A stretch of 36,676 nt of DNA from contig CAJXOU010000031.1 of assembly GCA_913057645.1 (NCBI GenBank), positions 1-36,676 on the forward strand. The letters run 5' to 3'. This document shows positions 8,806-17,211 of this stretch, one piece after another. The number at the start of each line of letters is the position of its first letter. The stretch's first letter is position 1. Below the pieces are notes generated by a model. It did not search any database. It saw only the letters and a program-made list of their open reading frames with translations, and was not told the DNA's origin. Source of the stretch: an uncultured Rhodobiaceae bacterium (GTDB lineage: Bacteria; Pseudomonadota; Alphaproteobacteria; Parvibaculales; Parvibaculaceae). Made by a program: the position numbers and the translations under genes.

Positions 8806-9855
8806 ATGAAGTCCGAAGCGATCGTCGAATACGGTGCCCCCTTGCAGCTCGTCGATAGCGACACGCCGCAGCCTCAGGGTACCGAAGTGCTCCTCAAGGT
8901 CACTCATTGTGGCGTCTGCCATTCCGACGTTCACATTCATGACGGCTATTTCGATATGGGCGGCGGCAACAAACTGGACGTCCGCGCCGGACGGAAGCTG
9001 CCATTTACGCTCGGTCACGAAATCGAGGGTGAGGTGATCGCCACGGGCCCCGACGCCGGTGAAATTGAAATCGGAACCCAACGGGTGGCCTATCCATGGA
9101 TTGGCTGCGGCGAATGTCCCACCTGCAATCGCGGCGACGAACATCTGTGTAACAAGCCACGTGCGTTGGGTATTCAGGTGGCGGGCGGATACGCGACCCA
9201 CGTGCTGGTACCCCATCCTCGCTACCTGCTGGACTACAGTGGCGTCGCGGAGGGCTTGGCTGCGACCTATATGTGCTCTGGCCTCACCGCTTACAGCGCG
9301 ATGAAGAAGCTTGGCGATATCAGCGCCGAAGAACGCGTGATGGTGGTAGGCCTCGGCGGCGTCGGCATGATGGGCCTGCAGTTCGCGAAGGCTCTCTTTC
9401 CTTCGGCGCCTCTCGGTGCCGATGTCGATGAAAACAAACTTCAGTCCGCTCGGGGCGCCGGGGCCCACGAGGTCTACAACCCGAAAGACGCCGAAGCGAT
9501 CAAGAAGGTTCTCGCCGATACGAATGGCGGCGTGCCCGCCGCGGTCGATTTCGTCGGCTCCGAAGCCTCTCTCAAGTTCGCATCAAGCGTCGTACGGAAG
9601 GGTGGGAAGGTCATCGTGGTCGGGCTATTTGGCGGCGGCTTCTCGATGCCGATTCCGTTGTTCCCGATGCGCGCCATCTCCATCGGTGGTTCTTATGTCG
9701 GCTCTCTCGACGAGACGAAGGAGATGATGGAATTGGTGAAAGCAGGAAAGATCGACCCTATCCCGGTCAGCGAACGTCCGCTTGGTGAGGGCTCGAAGTC
9801 GCTCGACGACCTCCGCAATGGGTCAGTGATGGGGCGGGTGGTACTGAAACCGTGA
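8806..9855 (+). CDS. Zinc-dependent alcohol dehydrogenase (MDR superfamily)
   Basis: This 349-residue NAD(P)-dependent medium-chain dehydrogenase starts at an ATG behind a GGAGG-type site; the longer frame from 8722 adds a non-homologous leader. Catalytic zinc ligands are Cys38 (HCGVCHSD), His71 (GHE) and Cys157. The structural zinc site is C101/C104/C107/C115 in GCGECPTCNRGDEHLC. The cofactor loop GLGGVG is at residues 182-187, with an acidic Asp in GADVDENK favouring NAD+ over NADP+. The substrate cannot be read from sequence; this subgroup is usually annotated as an alcohol or aldehyde dehydrogenase. It stands alone, 99 bases after rsmA and convergent with the sulfotransferase, and may mark the edge of the core block. 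Confidence 0.9.
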   Translation: MKSEAIVEYGAPLQLVDSDTPQPQGTEVLLKVTHCGVCHSDVHIHDGYFDMGGGNKLDVRAGRKLPFTLGHEIEGEVIATGPDAGEIEIGTQRVAYPWIGCGECPTCNRGDEHLCNKPRALGIQVAGGYATHVLVPHPRYLLDYSGVAEGLAATYMCSGLTAYSAMKKLGDISAEERVMVVGLGGVGMMGLQFAKALFPSAPLGADVDENKLQSARGAGAHEVYNPKDAEAIKKVLADTNGGVPAAVDFVGSEASLKFASSVVRKGGKVIVVGLFGGGFSMPIPLFPMRAISIGGSYVGSLDETKEMMELVKAGKIDPIPVSERPLGEGSKSLDDLRNGSVMGRVVLKP

Positions 9856-9950
9856 TATCGTCGATTTTTCGATCTGGCGGATCGCAATAGGATGTACGCT
9901 CGATGTGGTTGCACGAAGACGGCACTTTCAATGCGTGTGTCCTGCCAAGC

Positions 9951-10781
9951 CTAAGGAAGATTGCTCAGTCTCCTGAAATGTTCGTAGACGATCAAATCGG
10001 CTTCAACCAGCGGCCTGGCGAGATCCCTCATTTCGTCATCGAATGAGCGCATCGCTTCGCTCCTTTTTTCAGCCGATCTCACGAACGATGCCGTAACGTT
10101 CATTTTTCTGCCCGCAGGGGGCTGAGGCAGACCCGCAATGTCTGCAACTTCCAAAAAGGCTGAGTCGAAGTTGTCGTTGAATCCAATCAGGTCGACCGTC
10201 GACAGGTTATGAATCGCCGCCTCTGCGAGGCTCAATCTTTCCTCTCTAGATTTCGGGATGTATCCCAGAGAACCCGCAAACTGCCGCGCGACGAAATTGT
10301 CCGCCCCGGAGACCACGACGGGGTGCCTGGAGACGAGGAATTCCTTCAAGGACATCGTCTTTACGAGCCTGACGTCGTTATCATCTCTGACGCTCGGCGG
10401 CAGATGAGCCACATACTGATAAAGCGACCGCAATCGATCGTATGGGTCTCTCAGGAAAGTCAGGGAATAGGTGGATTCGTCCCTGAAACTCTCGAAAGCT
10501 GTCCATGGCATATGACCGGTAACGAACCTTGCCTTGCGTGCCTGCTCCGCGAACACATTCAACGGCAGTTGTGAAAAGTCGTCATAGAATACAATTCGTC
10601 CACTGCGCTTCGACCCGACATATTCCTTAAAATAGCTGTTGATCGACGTTCCGCCTGTCTTCGGCGTATGGATGAAGGCGATGCGTGGAGGGCGCTCTCC
10701 GGTCGTGACCGCTTTCCGGGCACATGACAGTCTGTATCCGGCGCGGCGGAGCGTTTTTCTCGTTTGCCTTAACAGTCCCAT
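9951..10781 (-). CDS. Sulfotransferase family protein
   Basis: This 276-residue protein has the two PAPS-binding signatures of sulfotransferases: the 5'-phosphosulfate loop TPKTGGTS (residues 39-46) and a 3'-phosphate-binding segment RDPYDRLRSLY (111-121). The FIHTPKTGGTS context is that of the Sulfotransfer_2-like bacterial carbohydrate sulfotransferases. It would transfer sulfate from PAPS to a hydroxyl of a sugar or similar acceptor in the cytoplasm. The first 30 residues are basic, with no signal peptide. The start ATG at 10781 has only a weak upstream site. It is divergent from the glycan operon across a 161-base region with tandem operator-like repeats, suggesting co-regulation. No PAPS synthesis genes are present in the window. 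Confidence 0.8.
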   Translation of the reverse strand: MGLLRQTRKTLRRAGYRLSCARKAVTTGERPPRIAFIHTPKTGGTSINSYFKEYVGSKRSGRIVFYDDFSQLPLNVFAEQARKARFVTGHMPWTAFESFRDESTYSLTFLRDPYDRLRSLYQYVAHLPPSVRDDNDVRLVKTMSLKEFLVSRHPVVVSGADNFVARQFAGSLGYIPKSREERLSLAEAAIHNLSTVDLIGFNDNFDSAFLEVADIAGLPQPPAGRKMNVTASFVRSAEKRSEAMRSFDDEMRDLARPLVEADLIVYEHFRRLSNLP

Positions 10782-10805
10782 ATTTTAACCGCGTTCACCT
10801 CAGCC

Positions 10806-10843
10806 TCGAATCCGTAGTCAGTACATCCTGAATCCGTATTCAG
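10806..10843. promoter_or_regulatory. Tandem operator-like repeats between sulfotransferase and glycan operon
   Basis: Two related 16-base boxes, TCGAATCCGTAGTCAG (10806-10821) and CTGAATCCGTATTCAG (10828-10843), lie 22 bases apart start to start, about two helical turns, so a dimeric regulator could sit on one face. The second box is a perfect palindrome (CTGAAT and ATTCAG around CCGT); the first is a degenerate copy. They lie in the divergent intergenic region, upstream of a TATACT (10876-10881) that could serve as a -10 for the aminotransferase gene. The cognate regulator is not in the window. Confidence 0.45.
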
Positions 10844-10942
10844 CGCGCTCTGTTTTTGCTAGTAATAGGTCCTTGTATACTCCGGCCGCGCCGACATAAC
10901 AAAGGTCGGCTGGCTGCAACCTTGCGAGCGAGCGGACAAATC

Positions 10943-12085
10943 GTGATTCGAGCAAATGCCCCTATTCCTGTGGCGGGTCCGTGGATCACCGAACGGGAAA
11001 TCGAGTATGTCACGGAAGCCGCCCGAACCGCCTGGTTCAAGGATCACTACACCTTCAACGCCCGCTTTGAGAAGGCATTTGCCGAATATGTGGGCGTGAA
11101 GCATGCCGTTTCCCTGCCTCATTGCACCGCCGCTATTCATCTTTCCCTTGCAGCCGGCGGCATTGGTCCCGGAGACGAAGTAATTGTTCCAGACGTTACC
11201 TGGATCGCCTCGGTCGCTCCTGTCGTCTATGTCGGAGCGACACCGATATTCGCCGACATAAAGAAAGATACATGGTGCATTGATCCCTCCTCGGTCGAAG
11301 CCGCAATCACGGACCGAACGAGGGCTATCATAGGTGTCGATCTGTACGGATCGATGGCGGATTGGGTCGAACTGCGGCGTATTGCCGACCAATACGATCT
11401 TCTCCTTGTCGAAGACTCGGCTGAAGCACTCGGATCAGAGTATGCCGGGCAGAAGGCTGGTGCGCTCGGCGATACCGGCGTCTTTTCCTTCCATGGATCG
11501 AAAACCGTAACCACCGGTGAAGGAGGAATGCTGGTCACCGACGATAATCACCTTCACCAGCGCGTCATGACACTTCGTGATCACGGACGCCCGCCTGGCG
11601 ACAAGCTCTTTCTCAACACGGAGATTGGCTTCAAGTACAAGATGAGCGCGCTTCAGGCAGCGTTCGGTCTTGCACAAATCGAACGAGTGGACGAGCTTAT
11701 TTCCCGGAAGCGAGAGATATTCCGTTGGTACAAAGATGAACTCGAGACCGTTGACGGCGTCACCCTCAATGCCGAGCCTCAAGGCACGCGAAACTCGTAC
11801 TGGATGATCACAATCATCCTCGACCCGCGGATCGGCATGGATAAATTTTCTTTGATGGATGCCCTTGGCAAAAGAAACATCGACACGAGACCGTTTTTCT
11901 CACCTCTGTCTACCTTGCCAGCGTTTTCAGACTACCCCCACTCTTCAGCCCACATGCCCGAAAACCCCGTCGGCACCGAGATTTCCAAATACGGCGTTAA
12001 TCTTCCTTCAGGCTATCACGTGGACAGGGAGACAGTCGAAATCGTGACCGGCGCCCTGAAGGAAATACTGGCTGAAGCAAGATGA
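10943..12085 (+). CDS. DegT/DnrJ/EryC1/StrS-family sugar aminotransferase
   Basis: This PLP-dependent aminotransferase family converts nucleotide-linked keto-sugars to amino sugars. I take the GTG at 10943, giving 380 residues that begin VIRANAPIPVAGPWIT, like family members; a TTG at 10856 would add 29 residues of unlikely leader. Visible motifs are the N-terminal substrate loop (TFNARFEKAFAEYVG), VDLYG, the PLP-contacting EDSAEALGS, and the Schiff-base lysine in FHGSKTVTTGEGG (Lys187). It leads the lower-GC glycan module; the next gene is 82 bases on. The amino-sugar product is not predictable. A glutamine:scyllo-inosose-type role is less likely but possible. Confidence 0.88.
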   Translation: MIRANAPIPVAGPWITEREIEYVTEAARTAWFKDHYTFNARFEKAFAEYVGVKHAVSLPHCTAAIHLSLAAGGIGPGDEVIVPDVTWIASVAPVVYVGATPIFADIKKDTWCIDPSSVEAAITDRTRAIIGVDLYGSMADWVELRRIADQYDLLLVEDSAEALGSEYAGQKAGALGDTGVFSFHGSKTVTTGEGGMLVTDDNHLHQRVMTLRDHGRPPGDKLFLNTEIGFKYKMSALQAAFGLAQIERVDELISRKREIFRWYKDELETVDGVTLNAEPQGTRNSYWMITIILDPRIGMDKFSLMDALGKRNIDTRPFFSPLSTLPAFSDYPHSSAHMPENPVGTEISKYGVNLPSGYHVDRETVEIVTGALKEILAEAR

Positions 12086-12167
12086 TCCGCTTTTTGACCA
12101 CGCCCCCTTCGCTAGCCACTCCGGACAAGAAAATAGTGCACCGGGTAGCCTCCTCGGCGACAAGACA

Positions 12168-13202
12168 ATGAACAGATCTGACTCATTTTTATCGGTGATG
12201 ATCGCAGGTGTAGGCGGTGCATCTCTTGGCACCGAGATTAGCAAGTGCCTGGCGTTGGCCGGGGGGTACAAGATATTCGGCTGCGATGTATCCCCTACTG
12301 CCTATGGCCTTTATGACAAACACTTCTCTGCAACATTTCGAGTAGATCGCAACAATTACATCGAGAGCGTAACCGCCGCCTGTTCACAGGCTGGAGCCGA
12401 ATGGCTCGTCGCGGGTGGCGAGCAACCCATGGCGCTGCTGAGCAGCGCCTCAACTCAACTCGCAAAACACGGCATCCACCTTGTCGCAAATACTCCTGAC
12501 ATCGTTCAAGCGTTTTCCGACAAGGCAATGACATTCGAAAGACTCTCCCATGCCGGAATTGCAGTTCCCCGTACCATGATCATATTGGGCGAGCTTGATA
12601 TCTTGGCTGTCGGCCTACCATGTATCGTGAAGCCGGCGACGGGGTCGGGAGGGAGCGTCTCTGTTTTCTTTGCCATCACGAGTGACGAGGCGATGATATA
12701 CGCCGATTTCATTCGCCGTAGCGGAAACGTGCCTATCGCTCAGGAATATATTCCGGAGGATGAGGGAGAGTTCACGATCGGCGTCCTGTCCCTGCCGAAT
12801 GGCAGTATCGCCGGTTCGATTGCACTCAAACGCGCACTGGATGCCAAGCTATCTGTGTCATATCGCGGCCGGGGCGGTCTTGTATCGAGTGGCTATTCCC
12901 AAGGCCACATTGATGATTATGCCTTTCTTCGTTCACAAGCGGAACATATTGCAGAAACGATTGGCAGCCGCGGTCCCATCAATATTCAAGGTCGCGTAAA
13001 GAACGGGGTCCTGATCCCATTCGAAATCAATCCGCGCTTCTCTGCCTCGACCTACCTGCGCGCTCTCGCGGGTTTCAACGAGATCGACCTCCTGCTCCGA
13101 TTCATGGCGTTCGAGGAAAAGCCTGGCCCGATGTCAATCACGCCGGGCTGGTACCTTCGGAGCCTGACCGAAACATACGTACCGGATAGTCAAATCAAAT
13201 GA
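12168..13202 (+). CDS. ATP-grasp domain protein (carbamoyl-phosphate-synthase-like)
   Basis: This 344-residue protein has an N-terminal pre-ATP-grasp Rossmann-like domain (VMIAGVGGASLG at 10-21) and an ATP-grasp fold. The glycine-rich phosphate loop is IVKPATGSGGS (153-163), the substrate or ATP contact is QEYIPEDEGEFTIGV (192-206), and the metal-binding strand EINPRFSAS is at 286-294. Such enzymes ligate a carboxylate to an amine, amide or other nucleophile through an acyl-phosphate. In glycan clusters they are proposed to attach amino acids or other groups to amino sugars, which fits the preceding aminotransferase, but the substrate is an inference. Its ATGA overlaps the next gene's start, suggesting the two products work together. 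Confidence 0.85.
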   Translation: MNRSDSFLSVMIAGVGGASLGTEISKCLALAGGYKIFGCDVSPTAYGLYDKHFSATFRVDRNNYIESVTAACSQAGAEWLVAGGEQPMALLSSASTQLAKHGIHLVANTPDIVQAFSDKAMTFERLSHAGIAVPRTMIILGELDILAVGLPCIVKPATGSGGSVSVFFAITSDEAMIYADFIRRSGNVPIAQEYIPEDEGEFTIGVLSLPNGSIAGSIALKRALDAKLSVSYRGRGGLVSSGYSQGHIDDYAFLRSQAEHIAETIGSRGPINIQGRVKNGVLIPFEINPRFSASTYLRALAGFNEIDLLLRFMAFEEKPGPMSITPGWYLRSLTETYVPDSQIK

Positions 13203-14458
13203 CGGTCCGCTGGATCACGCCTCTACTCGGCACAACATCGGCATCTCAAGTCGGATCCACCTCCGACATGACCGTGATCGACGTGCGCGAGCTCGTGGAC
13301 CGTGCCGGCAACGCAGCGAACACATTGCGCGACAAGATTGCCGCTGGCTCGGCCTCGTTGCGCGACGGCCGCAAGACGGTCATTTGTTGCGATCATGGAA
13401 TCTCGCGGAGCAATGCGGTCGCTGCGGGTGTTCTCTCGCAGGCGGAAGGGATTTCATTCGAAGCCGCAATCAGAAGAGTCATTGCGGCAACGGGTGAAAG
13501 CGAAATGCGTCCGGAAGTCGTCGAAGCGGTTCGCCGATCGCTTTCCTCATCGGCGGCTGCAGACTTTCCGACATTTGAGCGGGAACGATGGTTGCTCACG
13601 GGAGGAAGCGGCGCTCTTGGCGGTGTCATAGCAGCGACTACTCCTGACAACATCGAAATACTCTCTCCAAGCAGAGAGGAACTCGATCTCCTGCGGGGAG
13701 CCGTACCGTTGGGACTCTACACGGGAGAGGCCGGCGTCTCGCGCATTCTCCATTTTGCGGCCCCCCGTATCGGCAATACCAACACTGCGGTCGGCGAAGC
13801 ATTGACCATGTTTCGCAACGTTCTCGAAGTTGCATCTATTCAGCAATTGCCGGTCGTCATTCCGTCGCGATGGGAAGTCTTCGGTGGCTATCGGGGCGAA
13901 ACGATGGAAGCTACTGAAGAGACGCCGTCCCGTCCCGCAGGCGCCCTTGGAGACGCCAAGTATCTATTGGAAGCCCTGGCTCTCGCCTGGGCCGCTCAAC
14001 GGCAGGCTAACGTCACAATTCTGCGAAGCGGACTTGTCTTTGGCAACGGTATCGCCCCCAACTTCATGCGTGCGTTTGTCCGCAAAGCTTGCTCCGGCGA
14101 AACGATCACCACTCATGTTTACGACAACGGCGAGCCGCTGCTCGACCTGATGGCGGCGGCGGATTGGACTTCTGCATTCTGGGCTCTGGTCAGGTCAGGA
14201 GAAACTGGTCTTTTTCACGCCGGCGGAGGCGCCCTAACCGGCACCCGAGAGATCGCAGAGATGGCTGCGGCCAGCTCCGGCCAGGGGTGCCAAATCGCGG
14301 AACTTCATGTAGAAGGCAAGGCAGCCAACGTCAGACTGGACTTCGGCAAGCTGGAAAAGGCGGTCGGCTGGCGGCCTTCCCGGCCAGCAGTCGATCTTCT
14401 AGCCGATTTTCTGGGTCAGGCGTGCGGAGATCGGACATACACTGAGAAGGATCGGTGA
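13199..14458 (+). CDS. Fusion of phosphatase-like (CX5R) domain and NAD-dependent epimerase/SDR-like domain
   Basis: This 419-residue protein joins two domains. Residues about 1-120 resemble dual-specificity phosphatases: the signature CDHGISRS (Cys64, Arg70) fits the CX5R loop, preceded by VIC at the end of a strand and followed by an alpha-helix. Residues about 128-410 form an extended SDR, with the nucleotide loop TGGSGALG (134-141), HFAAP (185-189) and SRWEVFGG (223-230) in the place of the usual SSxxVYG. In the catalytic YxxxK the lysine is present (Lys254), but Leu250 replaces the tyrosine. The SDR half may therefore not catalyse normal oxidoreduction or epimerisation. The start overlaps the ATP-grasp stop, and the stop overlaps the methyltransferase start (TGATG). 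Its function is unknown. Confidence 0.7.
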   Translation: MTVRWITPLLGTTSASQVGSTSDMTVIDVRELVDRAGNAANTLRDKIAAGSASLRDGRKTVICCDHGISRSNAVAAGVLSQAEGISFEAAIRRVIAATGESEMRPEVVEAVRRSLSSSAAADFPTFERERWLLTGGSGALGGVIAATTPDNIEILSPSREELDLLRGAVPLGLYTGEAGVSRILHFAAPRIGNTNTAVGEALTMFRNVLEVASIQQLPVVIPSRWEVFGGYRGETMEATEETPSRPAGALGDAKYLLEALALAWAAQRQANVTILRSGLVFGNGIAPNFMRAFVRKACSGETITTHVYDNGEPLLDLMAAADWTSAFWALVRSGETGLFHAGGGALTGTREIAEMAAASSGQGCQIAELHVEGKAANVRLDFGKLEKAVGWRPSRPAVDLLADFLGQACGDRTYTEKDR

Positions 14459-15243
14459 TGAATACCGAAGAGAAAGCACGGCAAGAAACGTTTATGTGGT
14501 CCCGAACCACATTCCACAGCGAATACAATCGCTATCTTGCGCAGTTTAAAGTCGAGTCGTGTCTGGAAAACATTCGAGGTACGTCACTACTCGACCTCGC
14601 TTGCGGCGATGGTTTGATGACCCAGATGTTCGCTCAACGGATGCCCCGCGTCGTTGGCGTCGATGCAAACGGGAAAATTCTCGCTGAAGCGAAGAAACGA
14701 CTGCCCGACGTAGAGTTTCACGAAAGCCTGGTTGAAGATCTCGATATCAATGAGAAGTTTGACACCGTCACCATGCTCGACTTGCTCGAGCATGTGGTCG
14801 ACCCAATTGCCCTGCTTAAGAAAGCAGCCAGTTTCCTTAATGACGATGGCGTTCTGATTATCCACGTCCCGAACGCGCAGGCTATCAACAGGCGTCTCGC
14901 TGTGCTGATGGGTACGCTGGAAAGCTGCGAGGAACTCTCCCCTTTCGATATTCAGGTCGCAGGTCATAGACGCTCCTATTCACTCCCGACGTTGACGAAA
15001 GATATCGAGGCCGCAGGACTGAAATGCGCGTCGACCGGTGGAATCTTCTACAAAATTCTTTCCACGCCTCAAATGGACTGGTTCCTGAAAAACGGTCTCT
15101 GGGACGAAGGCGGCTTCGGCTGGGGGCGAGTCGGCGCCGAAGGCACGCGTGACTGGAAAGAAGCTTTCTGCCGTGCATCCTTCGAGCTTGGAAAACAGCA
15201 TCCAGAAGACTGCAACATCATCTACGCTTGCGTAACGCGGTAG
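14458..15243 (+). CDS. Class I SAM-dependent methyltransferase
   Basis: This 261-residue protein starts at the ATG in TGATG, sharing one base with the previous stop, behind an AAGGA site. Motif I is LLDLACGDG (44-52), followed by VVGVDAN (65-71) with the acidic ribose-binding residue. The segment LDLLEHVVDP (near residue 105) and the post-II LIIHVPN are typical of Methyltransf_11/23-like enzymes acting on small molecules, including sugars. Its position inside a sugar-modification operon suggests O- or N-methylation of the glycan or its precursor. The acceptor cannot be read from sequence. Confidence 0.85.
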   Translation: MNTEEKARQETFMWSRTTFHSEYNRYLAQFKVESCLENIRGTSLLDLACGDGLMTQMFAQRMPRVVGVDANGKILAEAKKRLPDVEFHESLVEDLDINEKFDTVTMLDLLEHVVDPIALLKKAASFLNDDGVLIIHVPNAQAINRRLAVLMGTLESCEELSPFDIQVAGHRRSYSLPTLTKDIEAAGLKCASTGGIFYKILSTPQMDWFLKNGLWDEGGFGWGRVGAEGTRDWKEAFCRASFELGKQHPEDCNIIYACVTR

Positions 15244-15287
15244 CCCGATATTTCGGGAGAGCCATTCAACTTGAAAAGCGATTGACA

Positions 15288-16037
15288 ATGGATCCGGTCG
15301 AGTCATTCCGTAAGCAAGTCAACGAGAATATCAAGCGCCTCGGCGACGACAAGGAAGTGCAAAATCTGTCGCGCGTCTGGTCGAGAGAAACCAACCGAAA
15401 CGGCTATACCTACAACTTTTCGTGGCTGGGGCGGCCGATAATTCAATATCCGCAAGATATTGTGGCGATGCAGGAAATCATCTGGTCGACGCAACCGGAC
15501 TTGATCGTGGAGACCGGGATTGCCCACGGCGGCTCCCTGATTTTTTCTGCCTCGATGCTGGAGCTCAATGCGGCATGCGGCGGAAAGAAGGATGCACGCG
15601 TCCTGGGTATCGACATCGACATTCGCTCTCACAATCGCGAAGCGATAGAAGCGCACCCGCTTGCCCGCCGCATCGACATGATTCAAGGGTCAAGTGTATC
15701 GGACGATGTGACGGCCAGAGTGAAAGAGGCAGCGCGCGGCAAGGAAAGCGTGCTGGTCATTCTCGACTCCAACCATACGCACGAACACGTCCTCGCGGAA
15801 CTTGAGGCTTACGCCCCGCTCGTCACTTTGGGTAGTTACTGCCTCGTATACGATACACTGATCGAAGACATGCCGGCGGAACTCTTTCCGGATCGCCCAT
15901 GGGGGCCCGGTGACAATCCGAAAACCGCGGTATGGGAGTACCTCAAGTCGCACCCTGAATTCGAAATCGATGAATCCATTCCCAACAAGCTTCTGATAAC
16001 AGTCGGACCTGACGGATATCTCAAGCGCATCAGTTGA
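15288..16037 (+). CDS. CmcI-like (cephalosporin hydroxylase family) putative methyltransferase
   Basis: This 249-residue protein has the CmcI fold pattern: the N-terminal SWLGRPIIQYPQD, the SAM-binding ETGIAHGGS (75-83), VLGIDIDIRSHN (105-116), and LDSNHTHEHV (159-168), whose acidic and histidine residues are the family's metal-binding region. Despite the name from antibiotic biosynthesis, many members in glycan loci are SAM-dependent O-methyltransferases for sugars. The start is the ATG at 15288; a TTG at 15228 lies inside the preceding gene. Only five bases separate its stop from the GT2 gene. Confidence 0.82.
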   Translation: MDPVESFRKQVNENIKRLGDDKEVQNLSRVWSRETNRNGYTYNFSWLGRPIIQYPQDIVAMQEIIWSTQPDLIVETGIAHGGSLIFSASMLELNAACGGKKDARVLGIDIDIRSHNREAIEAHPLARRIDMIQGSSVSDDVTARVKEAARGKESVLVILDSNHTHEHVLAELEAYAPLVTLGSYCLVYDTLIEDMPAELFPDRPWGPGDNPKTAVWEYLKSHPEFEIDESIPNKLLITVGPDGYLKRIS

Positions 16038-16041
16038 TCAG

Positions 16042-17211
16042 ATGACGAGCCGTTCGGGTGCACCCAAAATCACTGTCATCATTCCCACTCGAGAGCGCTG
16101 CGATGTCTTTACTTCGGCGCTCCGTACTGTTGTGGCGCAAGACTACGACAACCTAGAAATTCTCGTCAGCGACAACTTCAGCACAGATGACACGCACGAA
16201 ATCGTGGAGTGCATCGCTGATCCGCGAGTCCGGTACCTGAACACCGGGAAGCGCCTGAGCATGTCGGGCAACTGGGAATTTGCACTTTCGCATGTTACGG
16301 GCGATTGGGTCACCATCATTGGCGACGACGACGGTTTGCTACCTGATGCGTTGAACCGTGCCTCTGAATTCATTCGAGAGATGGACGTCCTCGCCTTCCA
16401 GTCGACCATATGCCGGTACCGCTGGCCCGGAAACAAGGGGCGACAATACGGTCGCATTCGAGTTCCGCTGACGCGCGGCGAAGAGGTGCGGCTCAGCAGA
16501 ACCTGGATGAATCGTGTTCTCCAGGGCCAGGTTGTCTATGCAGAGTTGCCAATGCTCTATACGGGCGGCTTTGCAGACATGAGGGTCCTGGCCGATCTAA
16601 AGAGACGAATGGGTGCATTCTACAACTCTTGCGTTCCCGACGTTTATTCCGGCTTTGCCATCGCCTCTTTGCTTCCGCGGTATGGATTTTCACGTTCTCC
16701 CCTTGCGATTGCGGGTATTTCCAAACACAGCATCGGCGTGGACCATTTCCGGAAGCAGGAAAAAATAGAAACCTCGCCGTCGCAGAAGTTTGCAGCGGAA
16801 GAAAATATTCCCTTTCACAAAGATATTCCCCTGATGGACGACGGTGGTTATCCGCCTTCGCTTCAAGTAACTGCGCTGGAAGCCTATCTGCAGAGCGCTC
16901 CGCTACGGAACGACCATCCTGCCGCGCTCTTCGATCAGCAACTTGAAGTGATACTTTCTGCGACAGATGCAGATGACTGCAATATTACCAGTTGGGCTCG
17001 CAAATTTGCCGCGATGCACGACCTTGACTACGAGCACGCCCGCAACAAATCGCGGAGGAGGCGCCTGCTACGGAAATTCGAGGAACTGCCCGTCAATTTC
17101 ACTCGCCGGATAAAGCGCCGCACTTTAGGTTCGCCAACGCAGCCTCTCGAGAACGTCTATGAAGCAAGCCTCGCAGCAGATGCATTGCTCCGAAAAAAAG
17201 CACTGCGCTAG
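16042..17211 (+). CDS. Family 2 glycosyltransferase
   Basis: This 389-residue cytoplasmic enzyme has a GT-A fold N-terminus: ITVIIPTRERCDVF (10-23), the nucleotide-binding LVSDNFSTDDT (41-51), and the metal-binding acidic run GDDD (94-97). It probably transfers a nucleotide-activated sugar made by this cluster to a growing glycan. The C-terminal 200 residues are not family-conserved and lack membrane segments; the end is basic (RRRRLLRKFEEL). It closes the plus-strand module, and its TAG stop is interleaved with the stop of the convergent C-methyltransferase gene in the tetramer CTAG (17208-17211). Confidence 0.87.
   Translation: MTSRSGAPKITVIIPTRERCDVFTSALRTVVAQDYDNLEILVSDNFSTDDTHEIVECIADPRVRYLNTGKRLSMSGNWEFALSHVTGDWVTIIGDDDGLLPDALNRASEFIREMDVLAFQSTICRYRWPGNKGRQYGRIRVPLTRGEEVRLSRTWMNRVLQGQVVYAELPMLYTGGFADMRVLADLKRRMGAFYNSCVPDVYSGFAIASLLPRYGFSRSPLAIAGISKHSIGVDHFRKQEKIETSPSQKFAAEENIPFHKDIPLMDDGGYPPSLQVTALEAYLQSAPLRNDHPAALFDQQLEVILSATDADDCNITSWARKFAAMHDLDYEHARNKSRRRRLLRKFEELPVNFTRRIKRRTLGSPTQPLENVYEASLAADALLRKKALR

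Noticed and set aside
9856-9950. Terminator between adh and the convergent sulfotransferase gene
   Set aside because: Only a weak four-base TCG/CGA-type stem around a T-run is visible; not enough to call.
10856-10942. TTG start at 10856 for the aminotransferase gene
   Set aside because: Adds 29 residues unlike the family and overlaps the candidate promoter; GTG at 10943 fits the family N-terminus.
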